A DNA stretch of 52,607 bases from an uncultured Bacteroidota bacterium (GTDB lineage: Bacteria > Bacteroidota > Bacteroidia > Flavobacteriales > Flavobacteriaceae): contig CABXBY010000003.1 in assembly GCA_902510655.1 (NCBI GenBank), positions 1 to 52,607 on the forward strand, in the 5' to 3' direction. This document shows positions 8,707-18,863 of this stretch, one piece after another. The notes beneath the pieces were generated by a model that was not told the origin of the DNA, ran no database searches, and saw only the letters and a list, made by a program, of their open reading frames with translations. How positions within the stretch are numbered: the stretch's first letter is position 1; each line of letters starts with the position of its first letter. The position numbers and the translations under genes were made by a program.

Positions 8707-9990
8707 TTATCTTAATTTAATATCAGTAAAAGATCTTTGATTTTTACCGATGTAAACTTGTCTAGGTCTTCCAATAGGTTCTTTTCTTAATCTCATTTCT
8801 CTCCAATGGGCTACCCATCCTGGTAACCTTCCAAGAGCAAACATAACAGTAAACATTTCAGCTGGTATATCCAGAGCTTTATAAATAATTCCTGAATAAA
8901 AATCAACATTAGGATAAAGTTTTCTGTCAACAAAATACTGATCTTCTAATGCCTCTTTTTCTAATCCTTTCGCTATATCTAGAATTGGATCATCAATTCC
9001 TAAATCTTTAAGAACTTCATCTGCAGCAACTTTAATTATTTTAGCTCTTGGATCAAAATTTCTATAAACCCTGTGGCCAAAACCCATAAGTCTAAATGGA
9101 TCAGACTTGTCTTTAGCTTTAGACATATATTTCTTTGTATCACCACCATCTTTATTTATGGATTCAAGCATTTCAATTACAGCTTGATTAGCTCCTCCGT
9201 GTAATCTTCCCCATAAAGCCGATATTCCAGCAGAAACAGATGCAAATAATCCTGCGTAAGAAGAACCTACTATTCTGACTGTGGAAGTAGAACAATTTTG
9301 TTCGTGATCAGCATGTAAAATCAATAGTTTATTTAAAGCACTAACAACAGTCTTATTTTGAATATATTCTTTATTAGGTCTTTGAAACATCATTTTAGCA
9401 ATATTTTCTACATAACCTAAAGAAGTGTCTCCATATTCGAGAGGCAATCCTTTTCTTCTTCTGTATACCCAAGCAACTAAAACAGGAATTTTAGCTAATA
9501 AGTTAAGAATAGCATCATACATATCATCTTCATCGTCAATATCAACTGCAGAAGGATCAAAAGCTACAAGTCCGCTTGTTAAAGAAGAAAGAATACCCAT
9601 TGGATGAGCAGATTTAGGAAAACTATTTAATATAATTCGCAGGTCTTCATCAATTATTGATCTTTCTTTAATATCATCAGAAAGCTTTTCTAATTGTTGT
9701 TTTGTAGGCAATTCGCCAAAAATTAACAAGTAAGCAACCTCTAAAAACTCTGCTTTATTAGCTAATTCTTCAATTGAATAGCCTCTATATCTTAGAATAC
9801 CTTTTTCACCATCTAAGAAAGTAATAGCACTTTGACAAGACCCAGTATTTTTAAAACCTGCATCTAATGTAATTAAATTAGCATCTAATCTTAATTTACT
9901 TATATCCAAAGCAACCTCATTTTCAGATCCAGAAATCAAGTCTAGATCATGAACTTTATTATTGACATTAAGTGTTGCTTTATTTTTCAT
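8707..9990 (-). CDS. gltA: Citrate synthase
   Basis: GltA condenses oxaloacetate and acetyl-CoA at the entry to the TCA cycle. The 427-aa length fits the bacterial hexameric type. Visible motifs are FLDGEKGILRYRGY, LILHADHEQNCSTSTVR, GRLHGGANQAVIEML with the first catalytic His, and FGHRVYRNFDPRAKI with the second. The C-terminus reads RLPGWVAHWREM followed by the PIGRPRQVY signature. It lies 30 bp after eno and 18 bp before the DDAH-like gene, consistent with a leftward carA-eno-gltA-DDAH-ctlX transcription unit. Confidence 0.98.
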   Translation of the reverse strand: MKNKATLNVNNKVHDLDLISGSENEVALDISKLRLDANLITLDAGFKNTGSCQSAITFLDGEKGILRYRGYSIEELANKAEFLEVAYLLIFGELPTKQQLEKLSDDIKERSIIDEDLRIILNSFPKSAHPMGILSSLTSGLVAFDPSAVDIDDEDDMYDAILNLLAKIPVLVAWVYRRRKGLPLEYGDTSLGYVENIAKMMFQRPNKEYIQNKTVVSALNKLLILHADHEQNCSTSTVRIVGSSYAGLFASVSAGISALWGRLHGGANQAVIEMLESINKDGGDTKKYMSKAKDKSDPFRLMGFGHRVYRNFDPRAKIIKVAADEVLKDLGIDDPILDIAKGLEKEALEDQYFVDRKLYPNVDFYSGIIYKALDIPAEMFTVMFALGRLPGWVAHWREMRLRKEPIGRPRQVYIGKNQRSFTDIKLR

Positions 9991-10020
9991 TGTAGTAATT
10001 ATTTAAATTTAGTAAAATAT

Positions 10021-11313
10021 TTAAAAATCAACTTTAAAAGCTTCTTTTCTAGGGTAAAATGCTTTATCCCCTAATTCTTCCTCAATTCTTAATAATTGAT
10101 TATATTTTGCAATTCTGTCACTTCTTGAAGCTGAACCAGTTTTAATTTGGCCTGTTGATAATCCAACAGCTAAATCAGCTATAGTATTATCTTCTGTTTC
10201 ACCAGACCTATGGGACATCACGCTAGTAAATCCTGCAGCATGAGCCATATTTACTGCATTAATAGTCTCTGTGAGAGTTCCAATCTGATTAACTTTTATT
10301 AGAATCGAGTTAGCTATATTATTTTCTATCCCGTTCCTTAATCTTTCAACATTTGTAACAAATAAATCATCTCCAACGATCTGAACTCTATCACCACATA
10401 TTTTAGTTAAGTGTGCCCAACCGTCCCAATCGTTTTCGTCCATACCATCCTCAATTGATATAATAGGAAATTCAGATGATAAATCAGCTAAGTATTCAGC
10501 TTGTTGCTTAGAATTTAATACCTTTCCTTCTTTTCCTTCAAAAATTGAATAATCGTACATTCCATTTTTATAAAACTCAGATGAAGCACAGTCCAAAGCA
10601 ATCATAACTTGCTTTCCAGCTTGGTATCCAGATTTTTCAATGGCTTTAATAATTGTATTTAGAGCATCTTCTGTACCATCAAGTTTTGGTGCAAAACCAC
10701 CTTCATCTCCTACTGACGTTGTCAAACCTCTATCTGAGAGAATCTTCTTTAAATTGTGGAAAATTTCAGACCCAATCTGCATTGCTTGAGTAAAACTTTC
10801 AGCTTCAACTGGCATAATCATAAACTCTTGAAAAGCTATTGGTGCATCTGAATGTGATCCTCCGTTAATAATATTCATCATCGGAACCGGTAGTGTAGTA
10901 CTCTTGTCATTTGAAATATATGTATGTAAAGAAATTCCTTTAGAGTTACTTGCGGCTTTAGCCAATGCTAGAGAAACACCTAAAATTGCATTAGCTCCTA
11001 ATTTTGCTTTGTTGGGGGTTCCATCAATTTTAATCATCAGATTATCAATATTTTCTTGATCAAATACTGAAAGACCTATTAATTCTTTTGCTAATATGTT
11101 ATTTACATTAGAAACAGCTTTTAAAACACCTTTTCCCATATAATCGTTTCCACCATCTCTTAATTCTACGGCTTCATGTTCACCAGTTGAGGCACCAGAT
11201 GGAACTGCAGCTCTACCTAAAAAACCATCATCAGTTAATATATCTACCTCAACAGTTGGATTCCCTCTGGAATCAAAAATTTGTCTAGCTCTAATTTTAC
11301 TTATTTTACTCAT
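10021..11313 (-). CDS. eno: Enolase
   Basis: Enolase interconverts 2-phosphoglycerate and phosphoenolpyruvate. The 430-aa protein has [16 protein letters not shown] at the N-terminus, the [16 protein letters not shown] loop, GDEGGFAP, the metal-binding [11 protein letters not shown] and GDDLFVTN, the catalytic Lys in LIKVNQIGT and the SHRSGETED loop. Its start codon region overlaps the end of carA by 8 bp, so translation may be coupled. It is followed by gltA. All catalytic residues are present. Confidence 0.98.
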   Translation of the reverse strand: MSKISKIRARQIFDSRGNPTVEVDILTDDGFLGRAAVPSGASTGEHEAVELRDGGNDYMGKGVLKAVSNVNNILAKELIGLSVFDQENIDNLMIKIDGTPNKAKLGANAILGVSLALAKAASNSKGISLHTYISNDKSTTLPVPMMNIINGGSHSDAPIAFQEFMIMPVEAESFTQAMQIGSEIFHNLKKILSDRGLTTSVGDEGGFAPKLDGTEDALNTIIKAIEKSGYQAGKQVMIALDCASSEFYKNGMYDYSIFEGKEGKVLNSKQQAEYLADLSSEFPIISIEDGMDENDWDGWAHLTKICGDRVQIVGDDLFVTNVERLRNGIENNIANSILIKVNQIGTLTETINAVNMAHAAGFTSVMSHRSGETEDNTIADLAVGLSTGQIKTGSASRSDRIAKYNQLLRIEEELGDKAFYPRKEAFKVDF

Positions 11314-12421
11314 TAATATTAGATTTTATTAGTTCAATGAATTGATCAAAAAGATAATTAGAATCATGAGGCCCAGGACTAGCCTCAGGATGATATTGAA
11401 CAGAGAAACAATTTTTATTTTTTATACTTATTCCTGCTATTGTATTATCATTTAGATGTAAATGTGTTATTTCTATATCTTTATTTTTTTCAGCTTCAAT
11501 TTTATTTATAGCAAACCCATGATTTTGAGAGGTAATTTCACCTTTTCCAGTAATTAAGTTAATAACAGGGTGGTTAATTCCCCTATGTCCATTATGCATT
11601 TTATAAGTAGATATCCCATTTGCAAGAGCAATTACTTGATGACCTAGACATATTCCAAATAAAGGCTTATTAAGTTTCAACACTTCTCTAGCAAGAATAA
11701 TTGCCGAAGACAAAGGCTCTGGATCACCTGGACCATTCGAAATAAAATATCCGTCAGGATTCCAACTAGTTAAATCATCGAGTGAAGAATCATATGGAAA
11801 AACTTTAATATATGCTCCCCTATTTGCTAAGTTTCTTAATATATTTAATTTAATACCAAGATCTAAAGCAGCAATTTTAATAGCAGAATCAGGGTCTCCA
11901 AAAAAATATGGTTTCTTTGTTGAAACTTTTGAAGCCAATTCAAGCCCCTTCATTGAGGGAGTTTTCGATAATTCTAATTTCAAGGATTCAACAGAATTAA
12001 TATCTGTAGAAATCACAGCATTCATAGCTCCGTTATCACGAATATGTGAAACTAATGCTCTTGTATCTACATCCGAAATAGCTACAACATTATGTTCAAT
12101 AAATAAATTCTGTAAAGAATTATTGGCAGCCGGTCTTGAATAATTATAATTAAAATTTTTACAAATTAAACCAGCAATTTTAGGAGAATTTGATTCAATA
12201 TCTGTATCACTAACTCCATAATTTCCAATATGTGCATTAGTAGTAACCATAAGCTGACCATAATAAGAGGGGTCAGTAAAAATTTCTTGATAACCAGTCA
12301 TTCCAGTGTTAAAACACAATTCCCCAAAAGCTGAACCTTTAACTCCAAGTGCTTTACCAAAAAAAACCGTGCCATCATCGAGAAGAACAAATGCTTTTTC
12401 TAATTTTTTGTTGTTTTTCAT
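11306..12421 (-). CDS. carA: Carbamoyl-phosphate synthase small subunit
   Basis: CarA is the glutamine amidotransferase subunit that supplies ammonia to CarB for pyrimidines and arginine. The N-terminal domain begins [18 protein letters not shown] and the GATase domain has GPGDPEPL, the nucleophile Cys in [14 protein letters not shown] and the His/Glu pair in [14 protein letters not shown]. The ORF track starts at a TTG at 12430, but the ATG at 12421 (371 aa) gives the normal N-terminus, and the TTG overlaps a perfect -7 promoter box. carB is not in the window. It has its own promoter after the rplQ terminator. Confidence 0.95.
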   Translation of the reverse strand: MKNNKKLEKAFVLLDDGTVFFGKALGVKGSAFGELCFNTGMTGYQEIFTDPSYYGQLMVTTNAHIGNYGVSDTDIESNSPKIAGLICKNFNYNYSRPAANNSLQNLFIEHNVVAISDVDTRALVSHIRDNGAMNAVISTDINSVESLKLELSKTPSMKGLELASKVSTKKPYFFGDPDSAIKIAALDLGIKLNILRNLANRGAYIKVFPYDSSLDDLTSWNPDGYFISNGPGDPEPLSSAIILAREVLKLNKPLFGICLGHQVIALANGISTYKMHNGHRGINHPVINLITGKGEITSQNHGFAINKIEAEKNKDIEITHLHLNDNTIAGISIKNKNCFSVQYHPEASPGPHDSNYLFDQFIELIKSNINE

Positions 12422-12427
12422 GGAATC

Positions 12428-12435
12428 CAAAAATA
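12428..12435 (-). promoter_or_regulatory. Candidate -7 element for carA
   Basis: The minus strand reads TATTTTTG here, a perfect TAnnTTTG match, only 6 bp upstream of the carA ATG. Only a poor -33 candidate (CTG in the terminator loop) lies about 19 bases upstream. It implies a leaderless or nearly leaderless carA transcript and rules out the TTG start of the ORF track. Confidence 0.5.
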
Positions 12436-12444
12436 ATACAAAAA

Positions 12445-12471
12445 AAGGGATAAACAGAATGTTTATCCCTT
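12445..12471 (-). terminator. Intrinsic terminator after rplQ
   Basis: A perfect 10-bp stem, AGGGATAAAC pairing with GTTTATCCCT around the loop AGAAT, is followed on the minus strand by a run of seven T residues. It lies 35 bp after the rplQ stop and before carA, so it closes the ribosomal super-operon. Confidence 0.88.
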
Positions 12472-12505
12472 ATAATTGATAAAAATTATAAATAATATAA
12501 TTATT

Positions 12506-13186
12506 TTATGAATCAGTTTCTTTTTTATCAGAATCTGATTGGTTTGTTTCATTATCTTCATTTTTAGGTGTTGATTCTTCAACAACTGGAGCTGCTTCTT
12601 CAACAACTGGAGCTGCTGCTTCAACAACTGGAGCTGCTGCTTCAACAACTGGAGCTGCTTCTTCAACAACTAGAGCTGCTTCTTCAACAACTGGAGCAGC
12701 TGCTTCAACAACTGGAGCTGCTTCTTCAACAACTGGAGCTGCTTCTTCAACAACAGCATCAGATTTTTTAGAAGATTTTTTTCTTCTTCTAGTTTTCTTA
12801 GCAGAGTCCGTTCCAGCATTGTAAATAGTATTGTAATCAACTAATTCAATCATAGCCATACTAGCATTATCGCCAAGTCTATTTCCTAGTTTAATAATTC
12901 TAGTATAACCGCCTGGTCTATCACCAATTTTTACAGAAATATCTCTAAATAACTCAGTAACAGCATATTTATTTTTCAAATAACTAAAAACTATTCTTCT
13001 ATTGTGAGTTGAATCAGATTTTGATTTAGTAATCAAGGGTTCGATATATTTTTTTAAAGCTTTAGCTTTAGCAACTGTTGTGTTAATAGACTTATGTTCA
13101 ATTAAGGAACAAGCCATGTTAGCTAACATGTATTTTCTATGAGGAGTTTTTCTTCCTAAATGTGCTATCTTTTTTCCGTGTCTCAT
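12506..13186 (-). CDS. rplQ: 50S ribosomal protein L17 with repetitive C-terminal tail
   Basis: Residues 1 to about 120 are normal L17: [29 protein letters not shown] at the start and [30 protein letters not shown] at the end of the fold, which sits near the peptide exit tunnel. A basic linker ([13 protein letters not shown]) leads to nine seven-residue units of the type VVEEAAP at residues 145-207, then an acidic Asn/Asp/Ser tail. The 226-aa length is about 100 aa longer than typical L17. The tail is encoded by a 21-bp tandem repeat, so its length may vary between strains. It is the last gene of the super-operon. Confidence 0.97.
   Translation of the reverse strand: MRHGKKIAHLGRKTPHRKYMLANMACSLIEHKSINTTVAKAKALKKYIEPLITKSKSDSTHNRRIVFSYLKNKYAVTELFRDISVKIGDRPGGYTRIIKLGNRLGDNASMAMIELVDYNTIYNAGTDSAKKTRRRKKSSKKSDAVVEEAAPVVEEAAPVVEAAAPVVEEAALVVEEAAPVVEAAAPVVEAAAPVVEEAAPVVEESTPKNEDNETNQSDSDKKETDS
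12566..12754 (-). repeat. 21-bp tandem repeat array inside rplQ
   Basis: Nine consecutive 21-bp units encode [14 protein letters not shown] or close variants (one VVEEAAL, last VVEESTP). The units are nearly identical at DNA level, with differences mainly at the Glu/Ala codon, which points to recent expansion by slippage or unequal exchange rather than to codon-level selection alone. The opposite-strand ORF of LLLQQLE repeats is a shadow of this array. Confidence 0.93.
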
Positions 13187-13195
13187 AATATTTAA

Positions 13196-14188
13196 TTATT
13201 CTTTATCTAATTTATATTTAGATAAATCCATTCCGAAATTTAGGCCTTTAACTATAACCAATTCTTCTAATTCTGTGAGTGATTTTTTTCCAAAGTTTCT
13301 AAATTTCATTAAGTCACTTTTATTGAACGATACTAAATCTCCCAAAGTATCAACTTCAGCAGCTTTTAAACAGTTTAAAGCTCTAACAGATAGATCCATA
13401 TCAATTAATCTAGTCTTTAAAAGCTGTCTCATATGTAAAGATTCCTCATCATAAGTTTCAGTTTGAGCTATCTCATCAGCCTCAAGCGTTATTCTTTCAT
13501 CAGAAAATAACATAAAGTGATGAATCAAAGTTTTTGCTCCTTCAGTCAAAGCATCTTTTGGATGAATTGAGCCATCTGTTATAATTTCAAAAATTAATTT
13601 TTCGTAATCAGTTTTTTGCTCTACTCTAAAATTTTCAATTGTATACTTCACATTTTTAATTGGAGTGAAGATAGAATCCATAAAAATAGTCCCTATTGGA
13701 GCACCAACCTTTTTGTTTTCTTCAGCAGGTACATATCCTCTACCTTTTTCAATAGTAAGCTCTAAATTGAAACTTACATTTTTTTCTAGATTACAAATTA
13801 TTAAATCTGGATTTAAAACCTGAAAGCCCGATATATATTTTTGCAGATCACCAGCTAAGATTTGCTCTTGACCTAATATAGAAACTGTTACGTTTTCATT
13901 CTCAACAGTATCAATCTGTCTCTTTAAACAAACTTGTTTTAGGTTTAGAATTATTTCTGTAACATCCTCAACTATTCCTGGAAGAGATGAAAATTCATGA
14001 TCAATATTTTCTATTTTTACAGATGTAAAAGCAAAGCCTTCAAGAGAAGATAACAAAACTCTTCTCAATGCATTACCTACTGTCAAACCATATCCTGGTT
14101 CTAGAGGTCTAAATTCGAATTTACCTTCGAATTCAGATGAATCAATCATTATAACTTTGTCTGGTTTTTGAAAATTAAATACTGGCAT
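13196..14188 (-). CDS. rpoA: DNA-directed RNA polymerase subunit alpha
   Basis: RpoA (330 aa) nucleates RNA polymerase assembly and contacts promoter DNA and activators. The N-terminal domain shows [30 protein letters not shown] and the conserved [11 protein letters not shown]. The C-terminal domain shows [25 protein letters not shown] and [17 protein letters not shown], the helix-hairpin-helix that binds UP elements. It lies between rpsD (16 bp) and rplQ (9 bp), the usual alpha-operon order. Length and domains are complete. Confidence 0.98.
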   Translation of the reverse strand: MPVFNFQKPDKVIMIDSSEFEGKFEFRPLEPGYGLTVGNALRRVLLSSLEGFAFTSVKIENIDHEFSSLPGIVEDVTEIILNLKQVCLKRQIDTVENENVTVSILGQEQILAGDLQKYISGFQVLNPDLIICNLEKNVSFNLELTIEKGRGYVPAEENKKVGAPIGTIFMDSIFTPIKNVKYTIENFRVEQKTDYEKLIFEIITDGSIHPKDALTEGAKTLIHHFMLFSDERITLEADEIAQTETYDEESLHMRQLLKTRLIDMDLSVRALNCLKAAEVDTLGDLVSFNKSDLMKFRNFGKKSLTELEELVIVKGLNFGMDLSKYKLDKE

Positions 14189-14204
14189 AATTAAAATGTT
14201 TTTT

Positions 14205-14810
14205 TTATTTCGAATATAATTCGACGATTAATTGTTCTTTGATGTTTTCTGGAATTTGTGCTCTTTCAGGGATGGAAACAAATGCTCCTTCCATTCTGTC
14301 ACTATTCCAAGAAATCCATTCATATACGGATGAATTATTGGATAATGAATTCTCTATTGAAGAAATTGTTTTAGATTTTTCACGAACACCAATAACTTCT
14401 CCAGCTTTTATTGTTCTAGAGGGAATATTACAAAGTACTCCGCCAACAGTAATATGTCTATGACTGACTAATTGACGAGCAGCGCTTCTTGATGATGCAA
14501 TTCCCAATCTATAAACAATATTATCTAATCTAGACTCACATAGTTGAAGTAATACTTCACCAGTGACTCCTTTACTTTGATTAGCCTTTTTAAATAAGTT
14601 TCTAAATTGTCGCTCAAGTATACCATATGTGTACTTAGCTTTTTGTTTCTCCATTAACTGAATAGCGTATTCAGATTTTTTTCCACGTCTTCTATTATTT
14701 CCGTGTTGTCCTGGGGGATAATTTTTCTTTTCAAAAGATTTATCCTCTCCGAAAATTGGTTCTCCAAATTTTCTTGCAATTTTGGTTTTTGGACCGGTAT
14801 ATCTTGCCAT
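14205..14810 (-). CDS. rpsD: 30S ribosomal protein S4
   Basis: S4 (201 aa) is a primary 16S rRNA binder. It begins [20 protein letters not shown], contains [26 protein letters not shown] and has the S4 RNA-binding fold around [32 protein letters not shown]. It lacks the N-terminal zinc-binding cysteine cluster seen in some S4 proteins. The 66-bp gap from rpsK is one of the largest in the super-operon and contains a small hairpin, so a leader-based control of rpsD is possible but unproven. Confidence 0.98.
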   Translation of the reverse strand: MARYTGPKTKIARKFGEPIFGEDKSFEKKNYPPGQHGNNRRRGKKSEYAIQLMEKQKAKYTYGILERQFRNLFKKANQSKGVTGEVLLQLCESRLDNIVYRLGIASSRSAARQLVSHRHITVGGVLCNIPSRTIKAGEVIGVREKSKTISSIENSLSNNSSVYEWISWNSDRMEGAFVSIPERAQIPENIKEQLIVELYSK

Positions 14811-14876
14811 ATTATTGTTTTTTTAATTTTTGTGAATTAAGGTCTGTCCTTCGACAAAAATGTATTATTTATTAAT

Positions 14877-15260
14877 TTAAACTCTTCTTCTTTTTGGTGG
14901 TCTACACCCGTTGTGAGGCATTGGAGTAACATCATATATTTCTGTTACCTCAATACCATTATTGTGTATTGTTCTAATTGCTGATTCTCTTCCGTTTCCA
15001 GGTCCCTTAACATAAACTTTAGCTTTTCGCATTCCTGCATCATGTGCAACTTTAACAGCTTCTTCAGCAGCTAATTGTGCAGCATAAGGTGTGTTTTTCT
15101 TAGAACCTCTAAAGCCCATTTTTCCAGCAGAAGACCACGAAATAACTTCACCTTTTTTATTAGTTAGTGAAATAATAATATTATTAAATGAAGCATTTAT
15201 ATGCGCTTCACCAAATGAGTCTACTATTACTTTTCTTTTTTTAGATACTGATTTAGCCAT
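14877..15260 (-). CDS. rpsK: 30S ribosomal protein S11
   Basis: S11 (127 aa) lies on the platform of the small subunit near the mRNA exit. The sequence shows [45 protein letters not shown] and the C-terminal [18 protein letters not shown], all standard. It follows rpsM by 8 bp and precedes rpsD, the normal alpha-operon order. Confidence 0.98.
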   Translation of the reverse strand: MAKSVSKKRKVIVDSFGEAHINASFNNIIISLTNKKGEVISWSSAGKMGFRGSKKNTPYAAQLAAEEAVKVAHDAGMRKAKVYVKGPGNGRESAIRTIHNNGIEVTEIYDVTPMPHNGCRPPKRRRV

Positions 15261-15268
15261 AATAAATA

Positions 15269-15643
15269 TTATTTAGTTACTTTCTTTTTATTTGCAACTG
15301 TTTTTCTCTTACCTTTTCTAGTTCTTGAATTATTTTTAGTTCTTTGACCTCTTAAAGGCAATCCAGATCTATGTCTAATTCCTCTATAACAACCAATATC
15401 CATTAATCTTTTGATATTGATTTGATTTTCAGACCTAAGCTCTCCCTCAATCTTGAAACTACCTACAGCTTCTCTTACCTTAGCTGTATCATCGTCATTC
15501 CAATCAGAAACTTTTTTGTCTTCACTAACTTTAGCTGATTCTAAAATTTTCTTAGCTCTAGATTTACCTATACCAAAAATATAGGTTAAAGCTATTACTC
15601 CACGTTTTTGTTTGGGTATATCAACCCCTGAAATTCTTGCCAT
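15269..15643 (-). CDS. rpsM: 30S ribosomal protein S13
   Basis: S13 (124 aa) sits in the head of the 30S subunit and contacts the 50S subunit and tRNA. It starts [25 protein letters not shown], contains the [33 protein letters not shown] signature and ends in a Lys-rich tail. Its start lies 3 bp after the rpmJ stop. Confidence 0.98.
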   Translation of the reverse strand: MARISGVDIPKQKRGVIALTYIFGIGKSRAKKILESAKVSEDKKVSDWNDDDTAKVREAVGSFKIEGELRSENQINIKRLMDIGCYRGIRHRSGLPLRGQRTKNNSRTRKGKRKTVANKKKVTK

Positions 15644-15646
15644 AAT

Positions 15647-15763
15647 TTATCCTTGTCTTTGTTTGAATCTAGGATTCTTTTTATTAATTACATAAAGTCT
15701 TCCCTTTCTTCTTACAATTTTGCATTCGGGACTTCTTTTTTTTACAGATGCTCTAACTTTCAT
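15647..15763 (-). CDS. rpmJ: 50S ribosomal protein L36 (short gene, absent from the ORF track)
   Basis: Reading the minus strand from the ATG at 15763 gives a 38-aa protein beginning [21 protein letters not shown] and ending NPRFKQRQG, with TAA at 15647-15649. This is L36, which binds 23S rRNA. Only one Cys (in SPECK) is present and the later zinc ligands of the C+ form are replaced by other residues, so this appears to be the zinc-independent type. It sits between infA (3 bp) and rpsM (3 bp), the usual place. Confidence 0.96.
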   Translation of the reverse strand: MKVRASVKKRSPECKIVRRKGRLYVINKKNPRFKQRQG

Positions 15764-15766
15764 AAT

Positions 15767-15982
15767 TTATTGTCTATATGTTATTCTAGCTTTAGTTAAA
15801 TCGTAAGGACTCATTTCTAATTTGACCTTATCGCCAGGTAATAATTTTATATAATGCATTCTCATTTTTCCAGAAATATGCGCAGTAACAACGTGACCAT
15901 TTTGTAACTCAACTCTAAACATTGCGTTAGAAAGAGCTTCTATGATAGTACCATCTTGTTCTATTGCTGCTTGTTTTGCCAT
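15767..15982 (-). CDS. infA: Translation initiation factor IF-1
   Basis: IF-1 (71 aa) binds the ribosomal A site during initiation. The OB-fold shows [48 protein letters not shown] and ends [11 protein letters not shown], all canonical. It starts 1 bp after the secY stop. The map and adk genes often found between secY and infA are absent; adk is at 39117-39692 in this window. Confidence 0.98.
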   Translation of the reverse strand: MAKQAAIEQDGTIIEALSNAMFRVELQNGHVVTAHISGKMRMHYIKLLPGDKVKLEMSPYDLTKARITYRQ

Positions 15983-15983
15983 A

Positions 15984-17330
15984 TTATCCTAATTTTCTTT
16001 TTTTACCAGTTTTCATTAAACCATCATAATGTCTGTTTAATAAATAGGCATTAATTTGTTGAATTGTATCAATAGCAACTCCTACCATAATCAAAAGTGA
16101 AGTACCACCATAAAATAAAGCCCAACCTTGTTGCATTCCCATAATCTGAACAATGATAGCAGGTAATACTGAAACGGCTGCTAAAAATAATGAGCCAGGG
16201 AATGTTATTAGAGACATTATTTTATCTAAAAATTCAGAAGTTTCACCTCCAGGTCTTATGCCAGGAACAAAACCTCCGCTTCTTTTTAAATCATCAGACA
16301 TTTTATTTGTAGGAACAGTGATGGCTGTGTAAAAATATGTAAATACAATAATTAAAAATCCAAACAAAATATTATACCACAGACCAAACATATCTGAAAA
16401 AGAAGTTTGAAGCCATTGTCCAAAACTTGAATCACCAAATAACTGTCCGACATAGGCAGGTGCAAACATTATGGCTTGAGCAAAAATGATTGGCATAACT
16501 CCTGAAGCATTTAATCTTAGGGGAATATATTGTCTTGAACTTGCTTGATTTTTGTCAAATCCACCAGAAGCAGTTCTTCTTGCATATTGGACTGGTACTT
16601 GTCTAACTGCCTTGACTAAAAGCACACAAAGTGCAATTACAACTATCCAAATCACTAGTTCAATTAAAATTGTAATAGCTCCACCATTACTTTGAGTAAC
16701 TCTAGAAGTGAATTCTTGAAAAAATGCTTGAGGAAGGGAAGCTATGATTCCAACAGTAATAAGTAGGGATATTCCATTACCAATACCTTTATCAGTAATT
16801 TTTTCACCTAGCCACATTGCAAAAACACAACCCGTAACTAGTATAACAACAGATGAAAAAACAAAAACAGGTGTTTTTCCAAGTATAAAGGCGCTTTCCG
16901 GAACTCCAAGAGCACCCAAACTGTATAAATATGCAGGAGCTTGAACAACACAAATTAAGATAGTAAGCCATCTAGTAATTTGGTTTATAGTTTTTCTACC
17001 ACTCTCACCTTCCTTTTGAAGTTTTTGTAGATATGGAACTGCAATACCCATTAATTGTACAACAATGGATGCAGAAATATAAGGCATAATTCCAAGTGCA
17101 AAAACTGATGCGTTAGCAAAAGCTCCACCGGTAAAAGCATTTAAAATACCTAACAAACCTCCTCCTTGTGTTCTACTTGAAAGTTCAGCTAATTGGACAG
17201 AATCGATACCCGGAAGAACAACTTGAGCTCCTAGTCTATATATAGCTAGGAAAAATAGAGTTATAAATATTCTATTTTTTAACTCTTCAATTTTCCAGAT
17301 ATTCTTTAATGTTTCAAAAAAACTGCTCAT
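15984..17330 (-). CDS. secY: Protein translocase subunit SecY
   Basis: SecY (448 aa) forms the protein-conducting channel in the inner membrane. About ten hydrophobic segments are visible. Typical stretches are [19 protein letters not shown] near the N-terminus, the plug-side [27 protein letters not shown], the cytoplasmic loop QVPVQYARR and the C-terminal loop [23 protein letters not shown]. It is the last gene of the spc block, following rplO by 5 bp. Ffh in the same window delivers substrates to it. Confidence 0.98.
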   Translation of the reverse strand: MSSFFETLKNIWKIEELKNRIFITLFFLAIYRLGAQVVLPGIDSVQLAELSSRTQGGGLLGILNAFTGGAFANASVFALGIMPYISASIVVQLMGIAVPYLQKLQKEGESGRKTINQITRWLTILICVVQAPAYLYSLGALGVPESAFILGKTPVFVFSSVVILVTGCVFAMWLGEKITDKGIGNGISLLITVGIIASLPQAFFQEFTSRVTQSNGGAITILIELVIWIVVIALCVLLVKAVRQVPVQYARRTASGGFDKNQASSRQYIPLRLNASGVMPIIFAQAIMFAPAYVGQLFGDSSFGQWLQTSFSDMFGLWYNILFGFLIIVFTYFYTAITVPTNKMSDDLKRSGGFVPGIRPGGETSEFLDKIMSLITFPGSLFLAAVSVLPAIIVQIMGMQQGWALFYGGTSLLIMVGVAIDTIQQINAYLLNRHYDGLMKTGKKRKLG

Positions 17331-17335
17331 AATAA

Positions 17336-17788
17336 TTATAAAGTTATTGCTTCACCTCCACTCTTTTCTATTTGTGCTATAGCACTTTTAGAAAATTTAT
17401 GGGCTGTTATTTTAATAGAAGAACTAATCTTTCCTGAACCTAAAACTTTCACTAGATCATTTTTATTAGCTAAACCGTTATCAATAAAACTTTGAATATC
17501 CATTGATCCTTTAACCTTTTTATTATCAATTAACAATTGAATAGTTTCAAGATTAACAGGCTGGTATTCAACTCTATTAATATTATTAAATCCAAACTTT
17601 GGTACTCGTCTTTGCAAAGGCATTTGACCTCCTTCAAAACCTAGTTTTCTAGAATAACCAGATCTTGACTTAGCACCTTTATGTCCTCTAGTAGCTGTAC
17701 CTCCTTTTCCAGAACCTTGTCCTCTACCAACTCTCTTTTTGGAGGTGTGTATAGATCCTTGCTCTGGTTTTAAATTACTTAAATTCAT
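17336..17788 (-). CDS. rplO: 50S ribosomal protein L15
   Basis: L15 (150 aa) is a late-assembling 23S rRNA binder. The N-terminal basic tail shows [49 protein letters not shown], and the C-terminal half carries the usual [23 protein letters not shown]. It lies between rpmD (6 bp) and secY (5 bp). Confidence 0.98.
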   Translation of the reverse strand: MNLSNLKPEQGSIHTSKKRVGRGQGSGKGGTATRGHKGAKSRSGYSRKLGFEGGQMPLQRRVPKFGFNNINRVEYQPVNLETIQLLIDNKKVKGSMDIQSFIDNGLANKNDLVKVLGSGKISSSIKITAHKFSKSAIAQIEKSGGEAITL

Positions 17789-17794
17789 AATTTT

Positions 17795-17971
17795 TTATTT
17801 AATGATAGAAACTAAATGTTTAACCTTGTTTACCATTCCAATGATATTAGGAGTATCCTCATGCTCAACTACTTGACCAATTTTCTTTAATCCTAACGCC
17901 AAAAGAGTCTTTTTTTGATCTCCAGGTCTTTTGATTTCACTTCTAACTTTTTTTATTTTAATTTTTGCCAT
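17795..17971 (-). CDS. rpmD: 50S ribosomal protein L30 (short gene, absent from the ORF track)
   Basis: The minus strand from ATG at 17971 encodes 58 aa: it begins MAKIKIKKVRSEIKRPGDQKKT, continues LLALGLKKIGQVVEHEDTPN and ends in a TAA at 17795-17797. The LGLKKIGQVVEHEDTPNIIGM core is the L30 signature. It sits exactly between rpsE (2 bp) and rplO (6 bp), the conserved spc-operon position. Confidence 0.96.
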   Translation of the reverse strand: MAKIKIKKVRSEIKRPGDQKKTLLALGLKKIGQVVEHEDTPNIIGMVNKVKHLVSIIK

Positions 17972-17973
17972 AA

Positions 17974-18492
17974 TTATCCGTTAAAAACTTTTTCTAATGA
18001 GACACCTCTTTCCTGTGCTACAGTATTTGCATTCCTAAGTCTAAGTAAAGCATCAAAAGTTGCCTTCACAACGTTGTGAGGGTTTGAAGATCCTTGAGAT
18101 TTAGAAAGTACATCTTGAACTCCTAAAGATTCTAATACTGCTCTAACTGCTCCACCAGCTATAACTCCGGTACCCTGAGATGCAGGTTTTATAAACACCT
18201 TTGCTCCTCCATGTTTTCCTTTTTGCTCATGAGGAAGAGTAGAATTATGTAAAGCTATTCTTACTAAATTCTTTTTTGCATCTTCTACAGCTTTTGCTAT
18301 TGAAGTTGCAACATCTTTTGATTTTCCTAAACCATGACCAACAACTCCATTTTCATCGCCTACAACAACTATAGCTGTAAAACCAAACGCTCTACCACCC
18401 TTAGTTACTTTAGTAACACGTTGTATGCTTACTAAACGATCTTTAAGATCTAATCCTCCAGGTTTAACAAATTCGTTTTTATTATTTTTCAT
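17974..18492 (-). CDS. rpsE: 30S ribosomal protein S5
   Basis: S5 (172 aa) lines the mRNA entry site and affects decoding accuracy. It has [44 protein letters not shown] in the N-terminal domain and [45 protein letters not shown] in the C-terminal domain. It lies 3 bp after rplR. Confidence 0.98.
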   Translation of the reverse strand: MKNNKNEFVKPGGLDLKDRLVSIQRVTKVTKGGRAFGFTAIVVVGDENGVVGHGLGKSKDVATSIAKAVEDAKKNLVRIALHNSTLPHEQKGKHGGAKVFIKPASQGTGVIAGGAVRAVLESLGVQDVLSKSQGSSNPHNVVKATFDALLRLRNANTVAQERGVSLEKVFNG

Positions 18493-18495
18493 AAA

Positions 18496-18852
18496 TTAAA
18501 ATTTAAGTCCAGCTTCTCTTGCACCTTCAGCTAATGATTTAACTCTCCCATGATATAAGTATCCGCTTCTATCAAAACCTATTTTTTCAATACCAGCTTT
18601 AACAGCTTTAGAACCTATTGAAATTCCAACCAATTTGGATAATTCAATCTTGGTTTTTGTACTATCTGCGATATCTTTATCTCTAGATGATGCTGCAGCT
18701 AAAGTTTTACCATTAACATCATCAACTATTTGAGCGTAGATTTCTTTATTACTTCTAAACACTGACAATCTTGGTCTACTTTCACTACCATAGACATGCT
18801 GTCTTATTCTTTTTTTTATTTTCTTTCTCTTTTCTACTTTTGACAAACTCAT
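18496..18852 (-). CDS. rplR: 50S ribosomal protein L18
   Basis: L18 (118 aa) binds 5S rRNA. The basic N-terminus ([15 protein letters not shown]) leads to [32 protein letters not shown] and the C-terminal [27 protein letters not shown], all typical. It lies 11 bp after rplF and 3 bp before rpsE. Confidence 0.98.
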   Translation of the reverse strand: MSLSKVEKRKKIKKRIRQHVYGSESRPRLSVFRSNKEIYAQIVDDVNGKTLAAASSRDKDIADSTKTKIELSKLVGISIGSKAVKAGIEKIGFDRSGYLYHGRVKSLAEGAREAGLKF

Positions 18853-18863
18853 TTTCTATAAAT

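Noticed and set aside
12463-12771. ORFs of LLLQQLE or QLQLLKK repeats on both strands over the rplQ tail
   Set aside because: They are shadow frames of the 21-bp tandem repeat encoding the L17 tail.
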